Below are positions 29,165-38,142 of a stretch of 64,000 bases of DNA, in pieces. The DNA is from Enterococcus mundtii (GTDB lineage: Bacteria > Bacillota > Bacilli > Lactobacillales > Enterococcaceae), in contig NZ_CP018061.1 in NCBI RefSeq assembly GCF_002813755.1, positions 1,540,001 through 1,604,000 on the forward strand, written 5' to 3'. The first letter of the stretch is position 1. Each line of letters opens with the position of its first letter. The notes beneath the pieces were generated by a model. The model made no database searches, was not told where the DNA came from, and saw only the letters and a list, made by a program, of their open reading frames with translations. Position numbers and translations under genes: made by a program.

Positions 29165-29844
29165 TGGAAGATCACCCCCAGGATCATGACAGCCAAGATA
29201 GGACCAAGTGAGGCAATACCAACCATTCCAAAGCTATCGTTTTCATTTTTCCCTTGGCGGATCATACTTGTCATTCCACCAGCCAAGGCTAGAATAAACG
29301 GAACAGTCACTGGGCCAGTTGTGACTCCACCTGCATCAAAAGCAATCGGCATAAATTCATTACTTGTAAAGAAGGAAGCGATAAGTACCGCAAGATAACC
29401 GATCACCATCAATCGATAATAAGATAGTTTAAATACGACTCGTAGTAGTGCAAAAGCTAAAAATACGCCGGTTCCAACACTGACTATACCGATCAATAAG
29501 ACTCGACCAATCTCTCCATCCGAAATATCAAATACTTGTTGACCCAATACTTGCACCGAGGGTTCGGCAATCGTGATCACGATCCCAATCAGAAAACCCA
29601 AACTAATGATGATTGGTAGACTTTTCTTTTTGATCATATATTTACCGACCAAATCACCAACTTCCATCATCGAATAATCAGCACCAAATAAAAAGAGACT
29701 CATACCAACCATCATCATGATTGCTCCTAAGATGAATCTTCCCATGGTTTCAACATCTAATGGTGCAAATACAAAGGTCAGGATAACGATCAATACCGTC
29801 ATAGGCATGATTGCAATGATTACTTCTTTAAAATTTTTCCTCAT
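29161..29844 (-). CDS. DUF1538 integral membrane protein, first half
   Basis: This 227-residue membrane protein of about seven segments has the DUF1538 signatures IAEPSVQVLGQQVFD and AFDAGGVTTGPVTVP. It is the first gene of a three-gene operon with its paralogue and a PII-like regulator. Ribosome site GGAGGAGG precedes ATG at 29844. The split architecture suggests a heteromeric transporter or channel. Confidence 0.85.
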   Translation of the reverse strand: MRKNFKEVIIAIMPMTVLIVILTFVFAPLDVETMGRFILGAIMMMVGMSLFLFGADYSMMEVGDLVGKYMIKKKSLPIIISLGFLIGIVITIAEPSVQVLGQQVFDISDGEIGRVLLIGIVSVGTGVFLAFALLRVVFKLSYYRLMVIGYLAVLIASFFTSNEFMPIAFDAGGVTTGPVTVPFILALAGGMTSMIRQGKNENDSFGMVGIASLGPILAVMILGVIFQ

Positions 29845-30024
29845 GTATCCTCCTCCTTTACTTCTAGTTTACCTGATTAAAAGTAAGTTTACGAGGAAAA
29901 ACCGTAAGCGATACCATTTTTATGTAAAAACTGTAAAAAAAACAGCAACAAACTAGCTAAAGCATCAAAAAAAATCAACGAACATTATTTTTTGTTTTTT
30001 TAAAAAAAGTCTCAACTACTTGCT

Positions 30025-30077
30025 ATAAGCGATAAAAGCCAAAAATAGATAAACTATTTTTGGCTTTTATCGCTTAT
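30025..30077. repeat. 24-bp perfect palindrome hairpin, element-like
   Basis: A perfect 24-bp stem begins ATAAGCGATAAAAGCC and closes on a five-base loop. It has the TAAGC / GCTTA base and AAAGCC / GGCTTT core of the dispersed intergenic element family but no boundary motif. A TTTTT tract follows on the plus strand. It lies 125 bp downstream of the sugar permease stop. The remaining gap shows nothing else. Confidence 0.7.
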
Positions 30078-30201
30078 TTTTAAGAAGTTTATTTTATAAC
30101 GAAAGTTATCCATAAATCGAAAGTCTAAAGGGGTCCTTTTTTCTCATTTTTGATTATTCAGAAGATAGTTTCTGAACATGAGATTTCAGGCTTAATTCTG
30201 T

Positions 30202-31080
30202 CTATTTGACAGAACCAATCATCCCTTGAACAAATTGTTTTTGTAAAACGAAAAACACAAGTGCAGTTGGTAAGGTCGCAATCACCAGTCCACTCATGAT
30301 CATGCCATAGTCTGGTGTATAGGATGCCCCCATGGCTGATAATACTAATGGAACTGTTCGTTTATCTGGAGATTGTAACGCCACTAAAGGCCAGAGGTAA
30401 TTGTTCCAACTACTCATAAACGTGATGATCGCCGCAGCGGCATACGTATTTTTAGCTGTTGGTAAATAGACACGAAAGAAAATACTTAATTCTTTAAGAC
30501 CGTCTAAACGTGCCGCCTCTACAAGGTCCTTAGGAAAGGACTTCGCGTTTTGACGGAAAAAGAAAATCAAAAAGGCGGTACTTACTGAAGGTAAGATGAC
30601 AACTAGAAAACTATTGATTCCTAATATCGTACCATTCAATTGAGAAAACATCCGATACAGCGGGATCATCAATGCCGCAAAAGGGACCATCATCGATAAT
30701 AACAAAATATTAAAGACGACTTCTTTTCTTTTACTCTTATAGATCTCAAAACCATAACCTGCCATGGAGGAGATCAATAAAGCAAAAATCGTTGTAACCA
30801 CAGCGATCATTGCAGAATTAAGTAAAGAGCGTGAAAAATTCAAGTCATTCGAAAAGAGATTTTGGAAATTGATCACTAAATTCTCACCAATCATCAGTTT
30901 ACCTGAACTAATATCCACTGCGGTATTCGTCATCCCTAAAATCATCCAAACAAACGGGAAAATTGAAATAAAGGAAACGATGACTAAAGAGGTATATTTA
31001 AAAATGCTCAAGAGTAACTGTCCAATACTCACTTGCTTTTTCGTAATTGATCGGGGTTCACTACTTGTCATTTCTCTCAT
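30202..31080 (-). CDS. Carbohydrate ABC transporter permease (MalG type)
   Basis: This 292-residue permease has six membrane segments and the cytoplasmic EAA loop EAARLDGLKELSIFFRVYLP, which contacts the ATPase. It is the second permease of a CUT1-family sugar importer. It starts at ATG 31080 overlapping the previous stop (ATGA) with GGAG upstream. With the adjoining permease and lipoprotein it forms an importer lacking its own ATPase gene, so a shared MsmK/MalK-type ATPase elsewhere is expected. Confidence 0.92.
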   Translation of the reverse strand: MREMTSSEPRSITKKQVSIGQLLLSIFKYTSLVIVSFISIFPFVWMILGMTNTAVDISSGKLMIGENLVINFQNLFSNDLNFSRSLLNSAMIAVVTTIFALLISSMAGYGFEIYKSKRKEVVFNILLLSMMVPFAALMIPLYRMFSQLNGTILGINSFLVVILPSVSTAFLIFFFRQNAKSFPKDLVEAARLDGLKELSIFFRVYLPTAKNTYAAAAIITFMSSWNNYLWPLVALQSPDKRTVPLVLSAMGASYTPDYGMIMSGLVIATLPTALVFFVLQKQFVQGMIGSVK

Positions 31081-31946
31081 TTGCTCTCACTCCCTATTTT
31101 AGTTTGAATCACTGATAACAAGACGATAAATAGTACGATAACGAAAGAAACAGCTGCGGCATAACCAAAATTCGGGGTGAATTTATAACTCAAATTATAG
31201 ATATATTGTGACAATGTCGTCGTTGCATTAGCTGGCCCACCACCAGTGATATTTTGTACCTCATCAAATAATTGCAAGGTACCGATCGTTGAAGTGATCG
31301 ATGTAAACAAAATGATTGGTTTCAAGTTAGGTATCGTGATTTTAATGAACTGTTGCCACCTTGATGCGCCATCAATATCAGCAGCTTCATATATTTCTGG
31401 ATCGATGTTTTGCATACCAGATAAAAAGAAAATCATATTATACCCTGTCCAACGCCATGTGATGGAAATAATGATCAAAACTTTTGCCCAGAATGGATGA
31501 GTCAACCAACCGATCGGGTTATCGATCAAGCCAATTCCAACTAAAAGGTTATTGACTAAACCTGATTGGGAAAATAAACTTTTCATGATCAAAGAATAGC
31601 TGACCATTGAGGTAATACATGGCAAGAAAATCGCTGTTCTGAACAATCCTTTGAACTTCAATTTTTTATCATTCAATAGATTTGAAATAAACAATGCCAA
31701 AAACAACATGACAGGAACCTGTACTAATAAGTATAAAAAGGTATTGAAAAATGCTTTACGAAAAGTCGAATCTCCTAACATTCGTTGATAATTTCCTAAT
31801 CCGTTGAACGTCATATTTACAGGAGGTCCACTTTGAAAAGAGGTGATCAGTGCTAACACCATTGGTATAAAAACCAAAATCGAGATCATGATCACTGGCA
31901 AAACTAAAAACGCATGACCATTTCTGAATAGATCCTTTTGCTTCAT
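31077..31946 (-). CDS. Carbohydrate ABC transporter permease (MalF type)
   Basis: This 289-residue CUT1 permease has six predicted membrane segments and the EAA loop YEAADIDGASRWQQFIKITIP. Start is ATG at 31946 with TGGGGA upstream. An upstream in-frame reading lacks a ribosome site. Sugar type is not determined by sequence. The neighbourhood (LacLM, alpha-galactosidase) favours galactosides, but the adjacent YesN/YesM-like system is also common with other oligosaccharides. Confidence 0.92.
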   Translation of the reverse strand: MKQKDLFRNGHAFLVLPVIMISILVFIPMVLALITSFQSGPPVNMTFNGLGNYQRMLGDSTFRKAFFNTFLYLLVQVPVMLFLALFISNLLNDKKLKFKGLFRTAIFLPCITSMVSYSLIMKSLFSQSGLVNNLLVGIGLIDNPIGWLTHPFWAKVLIIISITWRWTGYNMIFFLSGMQNIDPEIYEAADIDGASRWQQFIKITIPNLKPIILFTSITSTIGTLQLFDEVQNITGGGPANATTTLSQYIYNLSYKFTPNFGYAAAVSFVIVLFIVLLSVIQTKIGSESK

Positions 31947-32018
31947 ATTATTCCCCACTTTCATTACACATATGTTGAAGAAATACATGCCTCACAGAAA
32001 GTCAGACAAAATAGATTG

Positions 32019-32283
32019 TTATTTTCTTCTAAGCTTTGAACCACTGCCCGTGATTGGTTCCATCAGACAGAGAATAGAAAACGAGCGGAACTTCTTATTT
32101 TTTCGAATACCATTGCTAAAGTTATACAGGATAGCTAACGGTGTGAATGTCCATGTCCCCCATACGCGTTTCAATTAATTGCTTATTCCATAAGCGATAC
32201 CTTCAAACGAACGAACAATACACTCGTTGATCCGTTTGAAGAGATCGCCACTCATTTCTTTGTTGTTCCATTCATAATCGGTT
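32019..32283 (-). pseudogene. Short broken coding remnant between lipoprotein and permease genes
   Basis: On the minus strand one frame reads EMSGDLFKRINECIVRS, meets a TAA, and continues in the same frame as KRVWGTWTFTPLAILYNF up to a second stop. The two halves together (~85 residues) look like eroded membrane-protein sequence. YesL-like DUF624 genes often sit in this position in YesN/YesM sugar clusters, but the match is only impressionistic. No ribosome site is seen. Confidence 0.3.
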
Positions 32284-32305
32284 TACTGTTGACGCTGGAT
32301 ATGAC

Positions 32306-33595
32306 TTAATTGGCTAACTGCGCTTCGACTTGTTTTTGCGTATCTGCCAAAACTTTGTCCGCTGATTCACCATTGATGATTCGGCTCAAGGATTCCGCCA
32401 CAACAGATTCAATGGCATAAGTTTCATGACCATAGTTCACTTCAGGGATTTCTGCTGTCCATTTTGAAAAGTCATCAAATACTTTTTGATTACTATAGAA
32501 TTCAGATGGCTGTTGATAAGCTTCTTGATCATTCGCACTCAACATGGTCGATACTAAACCAATTTCTTCAGCTAATTTGCCCATCAATTCTTCATTTGTT
32601 GCGAATGTCTTTTCCAAGAAATCTTTCGCATTTTCTTCACCAGCTACGCCCTTGATCACATACCAGCCGGCACCACCCAAGTTGGAAGCTTGTGCTTTTT
32701 GCATGTTAGCAGGTAGAGCTGGAATCGGTGCGATCTTCCACTTGCCTGATTGATCTTCTGCCCCTTGGATGGTTGAAGAATACCAAGCGCCAGTTGGTGT
32801 AGAAGCAACAGCTCCTGATTGGACCGCCGTAACCCCAGCATTCCAGTCAGATGTTTGTTCGACTAGATCTTCTTTAAGCAAGGTAGCAAAGAGTTCTAAT
32901 CCATATTTTAATGATTCATTATTTTCGATCGTCACTGTTTCTCCATCTTCCGAGGTATACCACTCTCCAGCTTGTTGCATGATCATGCGCACACGACCTA
33001 AATCGGATGGATTGACTTCAGAGATTTTTTTCCCTGTTTTTTCTTTGACATCTCGTGCAACTTGTAAATAATCATCCCACGTCAAGTTCTTCATATCTTC
33101 TTCCGAATAACCAGCTTCTTCTAAGATATCCGTACGATAGAAATTAGCTGTCACACCTGAGTCAAAAGGTACGCCGTAAATTTTATCTTCAACTTTGTTT
33201 ACTGCAAATTTATAGGCGGCAAAGTTACTTTCATCCACAATATCCGTCAAATCAGCAAACGCATCTGGGTAAGAAGTAAGGTATCCTTGGATACGGTAGT
33301 CTTCGATCAACACAACATTTGGTAACCCATCTGTATTTCCGCTGGCTAATGCCGTATTCAGTTTTTGTACGATATCATCTTGGGACATCGTCACTACTTC
33401 CACGTCAACATCTTCATTTTCGTAAAACTCTTTGGCTTCATTGACAGCTTTGATATTAAAGGCCTCATCCCATGCCCAGACCGTTACTTTATCTTCGTTT
33501 CCGGAAGCATCGCTGGAAGAATTGCCACAACCGGCAAAAAGTGTAACTGCTGCTGTTAGGACGAAAGCGCTAGCTAAGATTTTTTTTAGTTTCAT
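32306..33595 (-). CDS. Extracellular sugar-binding lipoprotein of ABC importer
   Basis: This 429-residue family 1 solute-binding protein has a signal peptide ending in the lipobox LFAGC, lipidated at Cys, and a Ser/Gly linker. Mature sequence begins with VTVWAWDEAF and includes AQASNLGGAGWYVIKG, typical of CUT1 binding proteins. Start is ATG at 33595 (GGGTGGG upstream). A GTG 12 bp earlier overlaps that site. It heads the importer operon, divergent from the two-component system. A cre-like box lies about 60 bp upstream. Confidence 0.92.
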   Translation of the reverse strand: MKLKKILASAFVLTAAVTLFAGCGNSSSDASGNEDKVTVWAWDEAFNIKAVNEAKEFYENEDVDVEVVTMSQDDIVQKLNTALASGNTDGLPNVVLIEDYRIQGYLTSYPDAFADLTDIVDESNFAAYKFAVNKVEDKIYGVPFDSGVTANFYRTDILEEAGYSEEDMKNLTWDDYLQVARDVKEKTGKKISEVNPSDLGRVRMIMQQAGEWYTSEDGETVTIENNESLKYGLELFATLLKEDLVEQTSDWNAGVTAVQSGAVASTPTGAWYSSTIQGAEDQSGKWKIAPIPALPANMQKAQASNLGGAGWYVIKGVAGEENAKDFLEKTFATNEELMGKLAEEIGLVSTMLSANDQEAYQQPSEFYSNQKVFDDFSKWTAEIPEVNYGHETYAIESVVAESLSRIINGESADKVLADTQKQVEAQLAN

Positions 33596-33650
33596 TTTTT
33601 TTCCCACCCTTTTTAGTGTTTGTTTTTCTTACATGCTTATCATAGCAGAC

Positions 33651-33665
33651 TTGCAAGCGTTTTCT
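33651..33665 (-). promoter_or_regulatory. cre-like box upstream of sugar importer
   Basis: TTGCAAGCGTTTTCT matches the CcpA consensus WTGNAARCGNWWWCA at all but the last position. It lies in the divergent control region between the binding-protein gene and the response regulator, consistent with catabolite repression of the importer. Confidence 0.6.
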
Positions 33666-33761
33666 TCGTTAATGATCGTTCTCAAGAAAAATATCCTAAA
33701 ATAAGAAAAAAGTACAATTTTGTCATCTTTTGATTTAGTGAATGAAATTTTAGACTTGCAT

Positions 33762-33775
33762 TTGTAAACGTTTCC
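33762..33775 (+). promoter_or_regulatory. Second cre-like box in the divergent region
   Basis: TTGTAAACGTTTCC fits the cre core (TGNAARCGNWW-C) with one deviation. It is 44 bp before the TTG start of the response regulator, so CcpA could act on the regulator genes as well as the importer. Confidence 0.6.
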
Positions 33776-33818
33776 CAGTATTTTTAACTTACGTAACAAA
33801 GGAATAGGGGGAAAAACA

Positions 33819-35318
33819 TTGAAAAATATCGTATTGATCGATGATGAACAGACCATTCTCTCTGGTCTAAGTACCCTGATCGATTGGCCAGCGCACGACT
33901 TCCATCTCAAAGGGGCCTTTTCAAAACCATTAGAAGCGCTCGAATTCATTAAGCATCAGCCTCTTGATATCATCGTAACGGATTTGATGATGCCAGATCT
34001 AAATGGTATCGAACTTTCTCGATTGATCAAGAAGGAACAACCTGAAGCAAAAATCTTGGTTCTATCTAGCTATGATGACTTTCAATTGGTCAAAGATTCA
34101 TTCAAAGAAGGCGTCTCAGATTATTTACTTAAACCAAAATTGAACCCTAGTGAATTTTTAGCTTCTCTAAAGAGTCTGGTGGAACAATCTACAGAAGTAA
34201 AGAAACCACGTTTGACAGAACTCGAAAAAACGAGTCAATTACTGAGCAATTATTTGTCCGGAACTTCTCTTGATTTAGGTATGTCACGCAAACAATTCCC
34301 ACATGACCACTTTTATCTAGTATATTGTGAAGAAAAGCAATCGGAAAAACAGCGTCGGAGTGAACAAATGATTGCAGAAGCACCACGATACACAAATCAG
34401 CTCGCCTCTGTCTTTCCTTTTTCTACGACAGCAAATGATATTGGTTATTTTATCAATGTCGCTTCGAAGAAGGCATTCGATCAGTTGATTGAACGATTTC
34501 AGCAAGAGCACCAGGCAGATTCTTGTCTCTATGTTGTATCTGATGCACTTGATTTTGAAAACTTTTATTCTGAATTCCTTACATTAAAGCAAAAAAGTAG
34601 CGGACAGCACTTTTATCTGACAGATCACTGCGTTATTTGTGAAGATTTATTATCTCCCCTACTCTCTTCTTATGAGCAACAAACAAAAAGTTATTTGACC
34701 AAGATCATGAACAAAGATTTTGTATCTGCCATCGAAGAATTGGACAATTACATGAGTAAGGTACTTGATCAACGATTGCAACCAAGCTATCTGAAACACG
34801 AGATCATCAATCGACTCTATGCCTTGATCAACGCGATCGCGGACGAACATGAAAAAAGAAAAGAGATCATGACACTAAAAATCACGATTCCAGCACAGAT
34901 CACGCAAGCAGAACGGTGGGATGATCTGGTCTTGATCGTCAATAATACGACGAAGTTATTGCGTGAAGTCACCACAACCTTCAGAAAAGACAACTCAGAT
35001 GTGTTGACGTTGATCTATGAGTATGTGCAAGAGAATTATCATAAAGACATCAGTCTACAAACGCTATCCGAAAAATATCATTTTTCTTATAGTTATTTAT
35101 CGACGATTTTTACAGAAAAGTATGGGATCAATTTTACGAAGTACTTAAAAAAAGTCCGTATCAACCATGCAAAACTATTGTTGAAAGAATCGAATCTTTC
35201 GTTAAGTGATATTGGTCAGCAAACTGGATTTACTGAACTTGGTTATTTTTCTCGAGTATTCAAAGAAGAAACTGGGTTGACCCCTTCACAATATCGTAAA
35301 GGAATACTGACCGTATGA
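33819..35318 (+). CDS. YesN-like response regulator with AraC DNA-binding domain
   Basis: This is a 499-residue protein. The receiver domain at 1-120 has phospho-acceptor Asp55 in IIVTDLMMPDLNG, acidic pocket LIDDEQ and SYDDF switch region. A central helical region follows. The C-terminal AraC/XylS double helix-turn-helix is at ~395-499 (FSYSYLSTIFTEKYG, IGQQTGFTELGYFSRVFK). Start codon is TTG at 33819 with AGGGGGA upstream. It is transcribed divergently from the sugar importer, its probable target, and overlaps the kinase gene by four bases. Confidence 0.92.
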   Translation: MKNIVLIDDEQTILSGLSTLIDWPAHDFHLKGAFSKPLEALEFIKHQPLDIIVTDLMMPDLNGIELSRLIKKEQPEAKILVLSSYDDFQLVKDSFKEGVSDYLLKPKLNPSEFLASLKSLVEQSTEVKKPRLTELEKTSQLLSNYLSGTSLDLGMSRKQFPHDHFYLVYCEEKQSEKQRRSEQMIAEAPRYTNQLASVFPFSTTANDIGYFINVASKKAFDQLIERFQQEHQADSCLYVVSDALDFENFYSEFLTLKQKSSGQHFYLTDHCVICEDLLSPLLSSYEQQTKSYLTKIMNKDFVSAIEELDNYMSKVLDQRLQPSYLKHEIINRLYALINAIADEHEKRKEIMTLKITIPAQITQAERWDDLVLIVNNTTKLLREVTTTFRKDNSDVLTLIYEYVQENYHKDISLQTLSEKYHFSYSYLSTIFTEKYGINFTKYLKKVRINHAKLLLKESNLSLSDIGQQTGFTELGYFSRVFKEETGLTPSQYRKGILTV

Positions 35319-37042
35319 TTAAAAAGCTAAGAGAACACGAGCTTTTGACCAAACTTTTGATCATTCTTTTTATTGCTTTGTTCACTCAAGCAGCGACGAT
35401 TTCTTTGTTCATTTATCAACGCTCAAGAGACGCCTACATTCAACAATTCGATCAATCCAATCGAATGACCTTACAAAAGATCCAACATGATTTTGAAACA
35501 TTGAATGACAATATAGAGAACACGTTGACATTATTGGCTGAAAGCTCTGCTGTAGAGGGGTATTTCAAAGAAGGGCAACAAACGACTTTGGAGAAAATCA
35601 ATCAACTACGTACGGTGCAAAAAATGAATGATTCATTGGCACCGATCTTTCCAAACATCAAAGATGATATTTTTCTTTTTGGGGAAAATGGTCGGATGTT
35701 CATTAGTAATGATATGGTGAGTGATCTCACTGCTGATGACTTTTTTCAATTAGAGTTGATCCAGAAAGTCAATGAAAATCCAACAGCGACACAAATGGTC
35801 TTTACCCAGTTTGGACTGACGAAACGCGACAAACAATCACCAAGTGTCTTGTTTATCAAAAAGCTTAGATCCACTTTGAACCAAACTTATGGTTATGCTG
35901 TCGTTGCCATCACTTCTGATGAGTTGGCAAAAATATTCAGCCAATCAGTCGACCCGCTAATCACGCAAATCGACTTTGTGACAGATGAGAAAAAAATCTT
36001 TGCTTCGAATGTTGAAAATCGGATTGGAACGACGTTTGATTCATTTGATGAGTTGGTCGAACACGAGACGTTGACCAAAGCCAATCAGCGGATCACTCGG
36101 TTACCACTTTACCGACAAAACTCGGCTTTGGTCAGTGAGGTCAATGTCCACTCGATCGCCGATCAAATGAATGTCATCATTCCGATCATCCTTTATAATA
36201 TTGGAACACTGATTTTAGGTGGTATCGTAGTAGCGATCTATTTGAATCGCAATACTCGCTCAATCTATCAATTAGTAGATTCATTGAACCAAATCAAAGA
36301 ACCGGTAGCAGCTACTGTTCCGATCCAGGGAACCTATGAGATCCGGACACTCGCTACTACAATCAATCAGCTGCTAACAACGATCAGTGACAATCATACG
36401 CAATCTTTACAAAATGAAAAGAAAAAAAGGACCTTAGAGATACAAGCGATGCAAGCACAGATCCAGCCTCATTTTATATATAATACGTTAACTAGCCTCA
36501 AATTTTTAGTGTGGCAACAAGAAAATGAAAAAGCAGTCGCAGGCATTGACAGTTTTATCGATCTCTTGCGCAGTACAATCGGCAATAAAAATGAAATTAT
36601 CCCTGTGGAAGAAGAATTGAACAGTGTGAGAAGTTATATTGCGATCTTGACACTGCGCTACGGTGATGCAATCTCAACCAAAATCATGGTACCTGAGGAA
36701 CTTTATTCTTTGTACATGCCCAATATGATCATCCAGCCAATCATCGAAAATGCTTATTTACATGCGTTCCAAACGAAGAAAAGTGGCTTCATCACTTTGT
36801 ATGGGATGATCAGAGAGGATAAATTGTCGTTTGAAGTTATGGATACAGGTGATGGCTTTGATACGGAACAGCCAACGAAAAACAGAGACTATTTTTCAGG
36901 TATCGGTAGCAAAAATGTTCATGAACGAATCCAATTACTTTATGGTGAAGATTATGGCTTACACATTGATTCGGTAGTCGGTGTGGGTACATCGGTAACG
37001 ATCACGTTACCGATCATAAAAAAGGGGAGTAAAACTGAATGA
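35315..37042 (+). CDS. YesM-like sensor histidine kinase
   Basis: This 575-residue membrane kinase has an N-terminal membrane segment (LLIILFIALFTQAATISLFIY), an extracellular sensing domain to ~290 and a second membrane segment (IPIILYNIGTLILGGIVVA). HAMP-like sequence follows. The His_kinase dimerisation box QAQIQPHFIYNTL carries His386. The ATPase domain has N-box IIENAYLHAF and GDGFD. It phosphorylates the adjacent AraC-type regulator in response to an extracellular, probably carbohydrate, signal. Confidence 0.92.
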   Translation: MIKKLREHELLTKLLIILFIALFTQAATISLFIYQRSRDAYIQQFDQSNRMTLQKIQHDFETLNDNIENTLTLLAESSAVEGYFKEGQQTTLEKINQLRTVQKMNDSLAPIFPNIKDDIFLFGENGRMFISNDMVSDLTADDFFQLELIQKVNENPTATQMVFTQFGLTKRDKQSPSVLFIKKLRSTLNQTYGYAVVAITSDELAKIFSQSVDPLITQIDFVTDEKKIFASNVENRIGTTFDSFDELVEHETLTKANQRITRLPLYRQNSALVSEVNVHSIADQMNVIIPIILYNIGTLILGGIVVAIYLNRNTRSIYQLVDSLNQIKEPVAATVPIQGTYEIRTLATTINQLLTTISDNHTQSLQNEKKKRTLEIQAMQAQIQPHFIYNTLTSLKFLVWQQENEKAVAGIDSFIDLLRSTIGNKNEIIPVEEELNSVRSYIAILTLRYGDAISTKIMVPEELYSLYMPNMIIQPIIENAYLHAFQTKKSGFITLYGMIREDKLSFEVMDTGDGFDTEQPTKNRDYFSGIGSKNVHERIQLLYGEDYGLHIDSVVGVGTSVTITLPIIKKGSKTE

Positions 37043-37122
37043 ACGTGTAGACAGAAACAATTCCTTCAGCAATTCTGGCGAACCACTTCTTTCTTGACCT
37101 TCAAGTATCAGCCACAACTCAT

Positions 37123-37172
37123 AGGACCCTCTAAAAATCCGCAGAATGGATTTTTAGAGGGTCCTATTTTTG
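37123..37172. terminator. Bidirectional terminator between kinase and lacM
   Basis: A perfect 18-bp stem AGGACCCTCTAAAAATCC with its complement and a seven-base loop is followed by T-rich sequence on the plus strand. It serves the convergent kinase and lacM genes. Just before it, 37058-37120 resembles a decayed half of the intergenic element (CAGAAACAATTCCTTCAG). Confidence 0.88.
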
Positions 37173-37188
37173 ATTTTACGAATTTACA

Positions 37189-38142
37189 TCATTTAATGAT
37201 AAAACTGAACGCGTGGTCTTCTTCACCACTAATATGATAGGCTTCTTCGACATCCGCTCCCCAAGAATCGATACCTCCGACTCCTCGGACTTTCGCCAAC
37301 ATCGTGACAACCGTTCGCCGTTCCGGTGGCAGTTCCTCTATGTGTGTCGCCTGTTCTAATTCTTCTGCTTTGAACGGTAATGCCGCAAAAGCAAATGGCG
37401 AATCCTTTTGTTCAAATCGTAAGGAAAACTCTTCCTGACTTTTATCTGCATTATTCAAGGTTGTCTTGCGCGTGATCTCTAACCACTTGGTATCCATATG
37501 GACGCCGCAATCTTGTGGCACTAAATAAGGTGGGATCGGTAGGCCCTCTACATGATAGACCCCAGGTACGCCACCAGCTTTACGATCCGGATAAGTTTCA
37601 CCTGACAGCCCTTCGTAATCGAAATGAGTGGCTTTCGTTGGCATGATCATGCGAAATCCTATTACTGGCAGTTCGGGTAATCCTTCTTTGCCATGATAGT
37701 GCATGTTCACGTGTAGATCCCCTTGTTCATTGACACGATACGTCATATCGACGGTCGTTTGTGGAGTTGTGTTGACAGCCAATGTGAAAGTGATTTCGAC
37801 TGTATTCGCATACTCTTGATTGCTATAACGATTATTGACTGGTGCGATCGGCAGTTCGATGGCTTGGTCGTTTATTGCAACATGGATTGCTTCCACTTTT
37901 AGATACAACCCTGCACCAAGCCACATACTTGAGCGATACCCAAAGCCATTTCCTCGATCATTATCTGTCAATGCTCGCCAAAAAGTTGGTTGCGTTTCAC
38001 GATAAAGCCATTCTTTCCCATTTTTTTTGAGTGATTCCAAACCACCTCTGGTGTAAGAGAAAATATAATGTTTTTCTTCTGTTTTGATCCCTAAGGTGCA
38101 GTCGCCATAAATGATTCTCAGTTTAGGAGCTGTATTTGCCAT
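37189..38142 (-). CDS. lacM: Beta-galactosidase small subunit LacM
   Basis: This 317-residue protein corresponds to the C-terminal part of LacZ (Bgal_small_N domain: TQPTFWRALTDNDRGNGFG...). It pairs with LacL to form heterodimeric GH2 beta-galactosidase of lactobacilli and enterococci. ATG at 38142 overlaps the end of lacL by 20 bp and has AGGAGGT 12 bases upstream. Activity hydrolyses lactose and related beta-galactosides in the cytosol. Confidence 0.93.
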   Translation of the reverse strand: MANTAPKLRIIYGDCTLGIKTEEKHYIFSYTRGGLESLKKNGKEWLYRETQPTFWRALTDNDRGNGFGYRSSMWLGAGLYLKVEAIHVAINDQAIELPIAPVNNRYSNQEYANTVEITFTLAVNTTPQTTVDMTYRVNEQGDLHVNMHYHGKEGLPELPVIGFRMIMPTKATHFDYEGLSGETYPDRKAGGVPGVYHVEGLPIPPYLVPQDCGVHMDTKWLEITRKTTLNNADKSQEEFSLRFEQKDSPFAFAALPFKAEELEQATHIEELPPERRTVVTMLAKVRGVGGIDSWGADVEEAYHISGEEDHAFSFIIK

